Source of the DNA: Saprospiraceae bacterium
GTDB taxonomy: Bacteria > Bacteroidota > Bacteroidia > Chitinophagales > Saprospiraceae
Assembly (NCBI GenBank): GCA_027030635.1
Contig: JALVES010000141.1
Coordinates: 1 to 35,602 of the forward strand
Direction of reading: 5' to 3'
DNA length: 35,602 nt
The stretch's first letter is position 1. Each line of letters starts with the position of its first letter. A program made the position numbers and the translations under genes. This document shows positions 28,711-35,602 of this stretch, piece by piece. The notes beneath the pieces are model-generated. The model was not told where the DNA came from, ran no database searches, and saw only the letters and a program-made list of their open reading frames with translations.

Positions 28711-29970
28711 ATGCCCCGGAACATCCACGTCTATTCCGAGATCGGTGCCCTCAAGCGATTGATCATTCATGCTCCCGATGAGGGCATCATGCGCATTTCG
28801 CCCAAGCGGGCTGAGGAATTGCTCTTTGACGACATCGTGCATCTGCCGTTGATGCAGCAGGAATACGATACCTATCGCCGCGTTTTACAGGCCTTCGTAG
28901 GAGAGGAAAACCTGCTCGAAGCGCGGGATTTACTGACCGGCGCTTTGGCTGCCGATGAGGAGTACAGCTCCTGGGTGATAGAGCGTACCATCGAATACGA
29001 AGAACTGCCTAAAAGTTGTGGAGATGCCTTTCGGCAAATGCAGCCCGGGACCCTGGCAGAGGTCTTGATTTCGGGCTATTGGGCCGAGGAAGACCGCTAT
29101 TTTTTTGACCCCATTCCCAATTTTATTTTCACCCGGGACATCGCCGTGGCAGTCAATGACCATATTGTCATTACCAAAGCTGCCAAGGAAGCCCGCGCGC
29201 GGGAAAACTTTCTGACCCGCTTTATCTTCTGGTCCAACCCACTGTTTAAGGAAGTCAAGGAAAGTGGCCGCCTGATCAACCTGAACGATGTGGATCGCTT
29301 CCCTCCTTCCCGAAGAGGCGAGCGGGTATCCATGGAGGGGGGCGATATGATGATCATCAACAGCGACTATCTGCTCATCGGATGTGGTGAGCGCACTACG
29401 CCCCACGCCATAGAACTGCTTACCGAAGAGCTCTTTAAGCGGGATGTGGTCAAAAATGTGGTGCGTATCAACATTCCCATAGACCGCACCTTTATGCACA
29501 TTGATACGCTTTTCACCCATATATCTGCAGAGCACCTGGTGGCTTATAAGCCCATTGTGATGGATGGCCTGGGCTCCAATGTGGAAGTCAGGCGCAGCAA
29601 CGGGACGCTGCGCTATTACCCCAGCATCAGGGATTTCTTTCTCAATGAGATCAACCCGCACATGGAGTTTATTCCGGTAGGAGGAGGCGTGAGCCCCTAT
29701 CAGGAGCGCGAACAATGGACCGATGCGGGCAACCTGTTGGCCGTAAAGCCCGGTGTAGCTCTGTCTTACGACCGCAACCCCTATACGGAGAAGACTTTTG
29801 AGGATTTCGGCTATCAGATTATGTCGGCTACAGACTTCCTGGCGCAGGTGGAAAAAGGCGCGCTCAAGCCGCAAGAGCTGGAGCACACCATCATTACCCT
29901 GCCCTCCTCAGAGCTTTCGCGCGGAAGGGGAGGCACGCACTGCATGAGTTGCCCGATAGAGCGGCTGTAG
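28711..29970 (+). CDS. Arginine deiminase / amidinotransferase family protein
   Basis: 'IPNFIFTRDIAVAVNDHIV', 'VSMEGGDMMIINSDYLLIGCGERTTPHAIELL', 'RTFMHIDTLFTHI', 'SRGRGGTHCMSCPIERL'. Confidence 0.85.
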   Translation: MPRNIHVYSEIGALKRLIIHAPDEGIMRISPKRAEELLFDDIVHLPLMQQEYDTYRRVLQAFVGEENLLEARDLLTGALAADEEYSSWVIERTIEYEELPKSCGDAFRQMQPGTLAEVLISGYWAEEDRYFFDPIPNFIFTRDIAVAVNDHIVITKAAKEARARENFLTRFIFWSNPLFKEVKESGRLINLNDVDRFPPSRRGERVSMEGGDMMIINSDYLLIGCGERTTPHAIELLTEELFKRDVVKNVVRINIPIDRTFMHIDTLFTHISAEHLVAYKPIVMDGLGSNVEVRRSNGTLRYYPSIRDFFLNEINPHMEFIPVGGGVSPYQEREQWTDAGNLLAVKPGVALSYDRNPYTEKTFEDFGYQIMSATDFLAQVEKGALKPQELEHTIITLPSSELSRGRGGTHCMSCPIERL

Positions 29971-30002
29971 TATGACTCGGGGCAGGTGAAAATTTTTAGA
30001 CC

Positions 30003-30410
30003 ATGTATCAGTTCGATTTTAAAAAACGGGTTCGTTATGCCGAAACCGATAAGATGGGCTATCTTTACTACGGGCAATACCCGAAGTATTACGAGATTGG
30101 CCGTGTGGAGATGCTGCGTTCGCTCGGCATGAGCTATCGCGAGATGGAAGACGAGCTGGGCGTGATGATGCCGGTAACTTCTCTGGAGATTCGCTACCTG
30201 CGTCCGGCTTATTACGATGAGTTGATCACCATTCGCACCAAGTTGCTTAAATGGCCGGAGATGCGCATTCAATTTCACGTGGAGTTGTACAACGAAGCTG
30301 GCAAGTTGCTGAATGCCGGCAAGGTGCGCCTCGCTTTTGTGGATGTCAAAACCGGCAAGACCGTAACAGCGCCGGAGGCCTTGTTAGAAGTTTTGCGGCC
30401 GTATTTTTGA
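30003..30410 (+). CDS. Acyl-CoA thioesterase (YbgC/4HBT hotdog family)
   Basis: 'KRVRYAETDKMGYLYYGQYPKYYEIGRVEMLRSLGMSYREMEDELGVMMPVTSLEIRYLRPAYYDE'. Confidence 0.92.
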   Translation: MYQFDFKKRVRYAETDKMGYLYYGQYPKYYEIGRVEMLRSLGMSYREMEDELGVMMPVTSLEIRYLRPAYYDELITIRTKLLKWPEMRIQFHVELYNEAGKLLNAGKVRLAFVDVKTGKTVTAPEALLEVLRPYF

Positions 30411-30421
30411 ATATCCCTTAC

Positions 30422-31402
30422 ATGAAAATAAGTTGGCAGCATATCAAAGAAGCTTTTTGGGAATTACCTGTGGTAAAAGCGGCCGTACATTGGTTGCAGA
30501 CGCATTCCCTGCCGGGTTTTGGGGGCGTTCCGCTGTATGATGTATTGGTTTTCATTCGCAATGAGTTGCAGCATCAGGCGCTGGTTACGAGAGCCAATGC
30601 CATGGCTTTCAGTTTCTTTTTGTCGCTCTTTCCCTCCATGATTACCCTGCTGGCGCTTTTGCCCTATGTGCGCACCTACATTCTGAGCTACATTCCGGGA
30701 GGCGGGAATTACATGGATGTTTTGGCGCGCGAAATTCACCTCATCATGCCGGGTGAGGCAGGGGAGATGCTTCTCGACACCATCGAAGACCTGACGACCC
30801 GCCCCCGGGCAGGGCTTTTTTCTTTGGGTTTTTTCCTGACTTTGTACTTCGCCTCCAATGGCATGAGGGCCATGTTGCGCAGTTTTGAAAAATCCCACCC
30901 TTCCACCTACATCCATCGCTCAACGCTGCAAAAGGAGTTGATCTCTCTGGGACTGACTTTTCTGATGGGGCTCTTGTTGGCAGGCTCCATCGTCCTGGCT
31001 GTCCTCGGGCACAACATCGTGATTTGGGTGGCGCAGTACGTGAAGCTCGACAATTTCACCACCATGGCCATTCAGTTATTGCGCTATTTGTTGGTGGTTT
31101 TGTTCTTTTACGGAGGTATTGCCACCATATACCGCTACGGGCCTCCGGTCAAAAAGCGTTTTTCTTTTTTCTCACCCGGGGCGACGCTGGCGACCATTTT
31201 GTCTTTGCTCAGCTCTCTGGCCTTTTCTTTTTACGTGGATGCCTTCAACACCTACAACAAGCTTTACGGCTCCATCGGCACCATCATCGTCGTCATGCTT
31301 TGGATACAGATCAACTCTTTCGTACTCCTCACCGGCTATGAGCTCAATGCAGCCATTGCCGTCAATCGCGATTTGAAAGCGATGAGGGAAGAGGAGGAGT
31401 GA
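30422..31402 (+). CDS. YihY/virulence factor BrkB family membrane protein
   Basis: 'ALVTRANAMAFSFFLSLFPSMITLLALLPYV', 'YKYGP-like YRYGPPVKKRFSFFSPGATLATILSLLSSLAFSFYVDAFNTYNKLYGSIGTIIVVMLWIQINSFVLLTGYELNAAI'. ATG 30422 preferred over the upstream ORF start. Confidence 0.92.
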   Translation: MKISWQHIKEAFWELPVVKAAVHWLQTHSLPGFGGVPLYDVLVFIRNELQHQALVTRANAMAFSFFLSLFPSMITLLALLPYVRTYILSYIPGGGNYMDVLAREIHLIMPGEAGEMLLDTIEDLTTRPRAGLFSLGFFLTLYFASNGMRAMLRSFEKSHPSTYIHRSTLQKELISLGLTFLMGLLLAGSIVLAVLGHNIVIWVAQYVKLDNFTTMAIQLLRYLLVVLFFYGGIATIYRYGPPVKKRFSFFSPGATLATILSLLSSLAFSFYVDAFNTYNKLYGSIGTIIVVMLWIQINSFVLLTGYELNAAIAVNRDLKAMREEEE

Positions 31403-31999
31403 TTATTCCAAAAGATAGCAAATGTTTTTCAAGTCCTCCACCAAAGACCTTGCAGAGATGGTAGCTCCGCTGATGGCATCGGGTTGTTGGCCGTAGGTGA
31501 GTTCGCAGCCGCGCAGGCCTTCCATTTGGCGCAGCCAGCTTTTCGAGCTGATCTGATAGCCGTAATCGGATTCCATTTCGAGCATGAGGATGCGTTTGAT
31601 GCGGCGGTCCGGATCGAGAAAGACGGCATAGGTGAACTCTTCGTAGGCCACACCCTTATCTGTACCTCCTTCGAAGCAGCCGCCCAGGTGGCAGGCTGCA
31701 GATTTGCGTATGAGGAGCCAGCCGAGCAGTGTGTCTGCATGGCTTAGCCGGTAGAGGCGGTCGGGCGTACCGATCAAGGTGTTGGGCGGGGGTGTTTGTT
31801 TTCCTGCGGGCGGCGCAGTTGCCGGCATTTGCCCTCCCCGGAGTGAGGCAGGCCGAAAGGCGGGATGCTCTATTTCTTCCCATTTGACCTCCAGCCCGGG
31901 CCACAACTTGCGGATGACTCGTTTGAGTTGTCGCTCGTGAGGCCAAACAGCAGCTATGGTGAGCAGGGCGGATAGCGTGAGGAGGAGGATTTTTTTCAT
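31403..31999 (-). CDS. Exported FMN-binding domain protein
   Basis: N-terminal hydrophobic signal/anchor; 'ESDYGYQISSKSWLRQMEGLRGCELTYGQQPDAISGATISARSLVEDL' with SGATxS flavinylation-type motif; 'CHLGGC'. Confidence 0.85.
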   Translation of the reverse strand: MKKILLLTLSALLTIAAVWPHERQLKRVIRKLWPGLEVKWEEIEHPAFRPASLRGGQMPATAPPAGKQTPPPNTLIGTPDRLYRLSHADTLLGWLLIRKSAACHLGGCFEGGTDKGVAYEEFTYAVFLDPDRRIKRILMLEMESDYGYQISSKSWLRQMEGLRGCELTYGQQPDAISGATISARSLVEDLKNICYLLE

Positions 32000-32012
32000 G
32001 ATAAGAGGGTTT

Positions 32013-32056
32013 TACTCAGACGGGTAGTTGCCCAATGGCAACAACCCGCCTGAGTA
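32013..32056. promoter_or_regulatory. Long intercistronic hairpin between porin and FMN-binding genes
   Basis: TACTCAGACGGGTAGTTGCC-CAAT-GGCAACAACCCGCCTGAGTA: 20-bp arms with 2 mismatches. Confidence 0.85.
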
Positions 32057-32058
32057 TG

Positions 32059-33237
32059 TTAGAACCACACGCCTACGCCTGCGTTGAGCATTTGATTCCA
32101 CTGGCTGTCTAAGGCCGATTGTTGCCAACGGTAGTCGAGCTTCAGGGCCATGCCCGTATTGAATTTCCAGGCTGCACCGACGAACCAGGCGTGCCGCTTG
32201 TAGGCGGGATTGGGGTTGTGGCTGTCGGTCTTGCTGTTGGTGTCGTAAAATTCGTAGCGCACAAAAGGTACCAGGGCCCTTCCTTTGGCGGGGTCGCGGA
32301 AAAACTCTGCAGCCGCTTCGAGGTAATAGCCTTGCATGAGCGAGCCCAGCTCGGCGCCGGTGAAGGCATTGTAGGCTTCTGTGTGACTTAGGCGGGCATA
32401 GATGTACTGTGCGCGCAAATTCCAACGCCCTTTTTTGAATCGCACTGCCGTGCCCAGCATCAAAGTGCCGATGACAGAACTGTCGGCCCGTGCCACAGCT
32501 TTGGCATCCCTGCGGTCCAGTCCGCTGAAGAGGTCTGATTGCGTCTTGCCTGCGTAGAGCGAGGCGCTCCATTCCAGGCCCGGCAGGCCGTAGTAGCTAA
32601 GCTTGGCCGAGAGTGCCGGATTGTGTACAAAAGATTCAATGGCTTTTTGACGCCCCTTGCGCAGGCCGGAAGAGGCTTTCAGCAGCCCCTGCCCGTCTTT
32701 GTAAGAGGCAAAGCCATTGAGTACATAAATCTGGTAATTCAGGGAGGCCACCGGCAGACGTCCCGTGAATCCCGCGCCCATTTCCCGCCAGGTGGATGGC
32801 ACAAGATAGGTGTCCAACAGCGGGCGTTCGACTCCGGAATAGGTGGGGGGCTCGTGGTATTCGTTGATGATGCCCATGGGCACGAGCAGTACCCCTGCCT
32901 TGAAGCGCAGGGCTTCGTGAAATTTCCAGGACATCCAGGCTTGTTCGATGAAAATTTCGGAACCGTGCTCGACTTCAATTTCCGACATAAACCGCAGGCG
33001 TGCATTGTAGCGATAAGCCAGGGTTGTAACCAGACGATGGGCATCTAAAGTGCCGGTTTCATAGGTACTTTTCCCGACAGGCTGATTGTAGTCGAGCTGA
33101 GCATAAGCGCCTATAGCCAGGCCCGAAGCGGGAAAAGGTGAATTGGGAATGAATGTGGAGTCAGTTGTGGTTTGGGCTGTCATTCCGGCTGCTACTCCCA
33201 GCCAGCAGGCAAAAAATGCTATCCATTTTGTTCTCAT
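32059..33237 (-). CDS. Outer-membrane porin-like beta-barrel protein
   Basis: Signal peptide MRTKWIAFFACWLGVAAGMTAQ; 'MSEIEVEHGSEIFIEQAWMSWKFHEALRFKAGVLLVPMGIINEYHEPPTYSGVERPLLDTYLVPSTWREMGAGFTGRL'; terminal aromatic 'VGVWF'. Confidence 0.85.
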   Translation of the reverse strand: MRTKWIAFFACWLGVAAGMTAQTTTDSTFIPNSPFPASGLAIGAYAQLDYNQPVGKSTYETGTLDAHRLVTTLAYRYNARLRFMSEIEVEHGSEIFIEQAWMSWKFHEALRFKAGVLLVPMGIINEYHEPPTYSGVERPLLDTYLVPSTWREMGAGFTGRLPVASLNYQIYVLNGFASYKDGQGLLKASSGLRKGRQKAIESFVHNPALSAKLSYYGLPGLEWSASLYAGKTQSDLFSGLDRRDAKAVARADSSVIGTLMLGTAVRFKKGRWNLRAQYIYARLSHTEAYNAFTGAELGSLMQGYYLEAAAEFFRDPAKGRALVPFVRYEFYDTNSKTDSHNPNPAYKRHAWFVGAAWKFNTGMALKLDYRWQQSALDSQWNQMLNAGVGVWF

Positions 33238-33299
33238 GGCAGTGGGTTTGGTAAAGTCTGTGGTTTATTCCTGTAGCTGGCAGCTTTTGTAAGCCGGAG

Positions 33300-33307
33300 C
33301 AAAAGTA
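33300..33307 (-). promoter_or_regulatory. Candidate -7 element TACTTTTG of the porin/FMN-binding operon
   Basis: Plus strand caaaagta; matches TAnnTTTG on the minus strand. Confidence 0.55.
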
Positions 33308-33315
33308 GGGATTTG

Positions 33316-33338
33316 TTTTTATTTAGACTAAATAAAAA
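33316..33338. promoter_or_regulatory. Perfect 23-bp palindrome TTTTTATTTAG-A-CTAAATAAAAA, candidate operator
   Basis: 11-bp arms, 1-nt centre, immediately upstream of the candidate -7 element. Confidence 0.75.
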
Positions 33339-33351
33339 TAGCAATCGAAAA

Positions 33352-33378
33352 AAAATGGGGAGCTTTGCTCCCCATTTT
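33352..33378. terminator. Terminator hairpin downstream of the 33406-33987 gene
   Basis: AAAATGGGGAGC-TTT-GCTCCCCATTTT perfect 12-bp stem with A/T flanks, U-tract-like on the minus strand. Confidence 0.85.
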
Positions 33379-33405
33379 CAAAAATGATTCATTTGGTTTT
33401 TTCCC

Positions 33406-33987
33406 TCAGAGAGTTACTTTGACTCCGGCCTGAAGGATGGAGATGCCCCAGCCGGCTTCGCCATAGAGGCTGATGCGGTTGTTGACGTACCAGGTAGCGC
33501 CGACAAAGGCGGTTACGAGGAGTTTGTCTTCGGGTTGGCCGTACTTGTAGGGCTTGGTTTGTGTGGGCTCGTCGGTCTTGGGCAGTTCGGCTACGGTACC
33601 ATCAATGTTGAGTTGGGTAACCGTGGAGCGGTACAGGCCCAGCATGCTGCCGCCATAGACGTCCACGCGTTCGAAGCGGGTGGTGTGCAGAGCAGCTTTG
33701 AGGCCAAACATGCTGCTGCTGTTGCGATAGCGCACTTGCGTCTCATCTGCCAGGGTTTGCAACCCGGAGGTAGCCACAGAATAGCCTGCATAGCCGCTGA
33801 GCTCCAACATGCCTTTGAAGCGATATCCGGCAGCTACGGATACGGGCCATACGTTTTGCGTGGCCTGATCTTTCAGGTAAGTGGGAAGTACGCCGGCAGA
33901 GAGCGAGAGCGTTAGTCCGGCCCGCTCAGTCTGTGCAAAGAGGGGAAAAGACAGTACAAAAGCAAAGAAAAAAACAAAAGTTCTCAT
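33406..33987 (-). CDS. Small outer-membrane beta-barrel protein
   Basis: Signal peptide MRTFVFFFAFVLSFPLFAQ; alternating strand pattern through 'ISLYGEAGWGISILQAGVKVTL'. Confidence 0.75.
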   Translation of the reverse strand: MRTFVFFFAFVLSFPLFAQTERAGLTLSLSAGVLPTYLKDQATQNVWPVSVAAGYRFKGMLELSGYAGYSVATSGLQTLADETQVRYRNSSSMFGLKAALHTTRFERVDVYGGSMLGLYRSTVTQLNIDGTVAELPKTDEPTQTKPYKYGQPEDKLLVTAFVGATWYVNNRISLYGEAGWGISILQAGVKVTL

Positions 33988-34063
33988 GTGGGATTTTTTT
34001 GGAGTGAAAGGGGTTTGTTCGTTTAAAAAAGTTCGTGGGTTTAAGCCTGTCGTTTTGGCGCCG

Positions 34064-34071
34064 CAAAGGTA
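34064..34071 (-). promoter_or_regulatory. Candidate -7 element TACCTTTG for the 33987 gene
   Basis: Plus strand caaaggta; TAnnTTTG on the minus strand, TTTTG about 16 nt further upstream. Confidence 0.5.
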
Positions 34072-34141
34072 AGATTAATTTTGTTCTCAAAACGCCCAAA
34101 ACTTATCATTTATTTTGCGGCGGGCCCGTTTTAGAGGCCTT

Positions 34142-34160
34142 AACCAAATATAATTTGGTT
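34142..34160. promoter_or_regulatory. Perfect inverted repeat AACCAAAT-ATA-ATTTGGTT
   Basis: 8-bp arms, 3-nt centre in the intergenic region upstream of the 33987 gene. Confidence 0.6.
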
Positions 34161-34419
34161 TATTTTAAAAAACTTCATTTTTATTTGGGTTTTGAAAAAA
34201 TGAATATGTCCTCTTGTTCGGGCTTTTTTTTAAACTGCTGAAAGATTTTTTTCATAACCGGGCCTTTTTTGTTAGGGATAACACCTGCCGAGGCGTTTCC
34301 CCCTACTCGCATAACGCAAAAAGTGGTGAAAGTGACAGGGTTAAGGCAGCTTTTTGTATAATATCTGACAAAGACAGCCCAAAAAGAAAAAGCCGAAGGC
34401 AGCCGGCATGAGCAGAGTA

Positions 34420-35601
34420 TCACTCAAACCGTATAGCCTGCACAGGCGTGATGCGCGTAACGAGATAGGAGGGAATGATGAGGAAAAGCAGCGTAACAGC
34501 CAGCGTCAGCAAGTTGATGCCGATGATGGCGGCGAAGTTAAACTCTATGGGGGCCGTAGAGAGGTAGTAACTCTCTTCAGACAAGCGGATCAGCCCGAAG
34601 CGCTGTTGCAGCCAGCCCAACCCCAGCCCGATCAGATTGCCCCAAAAAAGGCCCAGGACGATGATGTAGCCGGCGTAGTACAGGAATATTTTCCGGATGC
34701 TCCAGTCCGTACTGCCCATGGCCTTGAGGATGCCGATCATGCGCGTGCGCTCGAGGATGAGGATGAGCAGGGCCGTGATCATGTTGATGATGCCGACTAC
34801 GAGCATCAGCGTCAGGATGACCACTTCGTTGATGTCTTGCAGGCTGAGCCATTCAAAGATCTGGGGAAACTTTTCGCGTATGGTCTCTGCATACAAATCG
34901 GGGGGGAGCACTTCGCCATAGATGTAATTGGCAATCATCTCCAGATCGCTGAGGTCGTCCACAAAAACCTCAAAACCGCCCACCTGATCGGGTTCCCAGC
35001 CCTGCAATTGCCGGATTTTGCGGATATCAACCAGGGCAAATTGCTTGTCGTACTCTTCCAGCCCGGTGCGGAAAAGCCCCTTTACGCGGAAGGCCCGCTT
35101 CAGTTGTTTGCCGTGCTTGACGAAGTGTACGATCAGCTTGTCGCCCGTTTTTAAGTGCAGGCGTTTGGCCGTTTGTTCGGAGATGAGGATGCCGGAGGAG
35201 ACCGTGCTGTCGGACAGCGCTAAGTGTTCGCCTTCTTTGAGGTATTGGTCCATGAAGTCCCAGCGAAAATCCGGCCCTATGCCTTTGAGGATGATGCCCT
35301 CCAACTCGTCTTTGGTTTTGATGATGCCGGGTTTCAGAGCAAAGACCTGTATGTGCTCGATCTTGCCCCTGAGTTCCTTTTCGCGTTTGCCGAAAGGCAG
35401 AGGAAATCCCAAAAACCTGCGCTCTTCGTAATAACCCAACTTTTCCGGCAACTGCAGGTCCGGATAAAAATCCTGCCTGATGCTGACGGGCGCCTGCTCG
35501 AGCATGGTGCCCGATACGTCTGCTGAAGTAATGTGAATGTGTCCCCAGAAGCCAAACATCTTCTCGCTGATCTGATGCTTAAAGCCGGCAATCAGCGCCG
35601 T
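34420..35601 (-). CDS. ABC transporter permease, FtsX/LolC-LolE-like (5' end cut by window end)
   Basis: Frame stays open upstream of the reported Met: 'TALIAGFKHQISEKMFGFWGHIHIT'; 'INMITALLILILERTRMIGILKAMGSTDWSIRKIFLYYAGYIIVLGLFWGNLIGL'; C-terminal 'SYLVTRITPVQAIRFE'. Confidence 0.92.
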   Translation of the reverse strand, partial: TALIAGFKHQISEKMFGFWGHIHITSADVSGTMLEQAPVSIRQDFYPDLQLPEKLGYYEERRFLGFPLPFGKREKELRGKIEHIQVFALKPGIIKTKDELEGIILKGIGPDFRWDFMDQYLKEGEHLALSDSTVSSGILISEQTAKRLHLKTGDKLIVHFVKHGKQLKRAFRVKGLFRTGLEEYDKQFALVDIRKIRQLQGWEPDQVGGFEVFVDDLSDLEMIANYIYGEVLPPDLYAETIREKFPQIFEWLSLQDINEVVILTLMLVVGIINMITALLILILERTRMIGILKAMGSTDWSIRKIFLYYAGYIIVLGLFWGNLIGLGLGWLQQRFGLIRLSEESYYLSTAPIEFNFAAIIGINLLTLAVTLLFLIIPSYLVTRITPVQAIRFE

Positions 35602-35602
35602 G

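Noticed and set aside
34214-34411. Small ORFs in the 34000-34420 intergenic region
   Set aside because: Low-complexity AT-rich translations with no ribosome-binding or family evidence.
1-35602. Defence system, prophage or transposon island
   Set aside because: No transposase, integrase, phage structural, restriction, toxin-antitoxin or cas-like protein recognised in any listed ORF.

Overview
The window looks like a chromosomal segment of a Bacteroidota bacterium, possibly Saprospiria-like. The evidence is type IX secretion C-terminal domains, TAnnTTTG-type promoter elements and a DUF4249-like lipoprotein. Most of it is housekeeping or envelope genes: two glycosyltransferases, a RibB/RibBA-like protein, MltG, PanB, DnaK, FolD, PrmA, a ~1500-aa exported protein, endonuclease III, an ArnT-like glycosyltransferase, two tandem SUMF1-domain proteins, an aldo/keto reductase + FAD oxidoreductase + arginine-deiminase-family cluster, a thioesterase, a YihY/BrkB protein, a porin + FMN-binding operon, a small outer-membrane protein and a LolC/E-like permease cut by the window end. 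No tRNA, rRNA, transposon, prophage or CRISPR array was recognised. The strongest leads are non-coding: (i) a perfect 23-bp palindrome next to the predicted promoter of the porin/FMN-binding operon; (ii) a sigma-54-type promoter with an adjacent inverted repeat upstream of dnaK; (iii) a 20-nt-period array upstream of panB whose hairpin stems differ in sequence but stay largely self-complementary; (iv) a composite low-complexity repeat region next to a pair of T9SS-cargo genes; (v) a long intercistronic hairpin in the porin/FMN-binding operon. All functional statements come from reading the sequence and recalled family knowledge; no database search was run.
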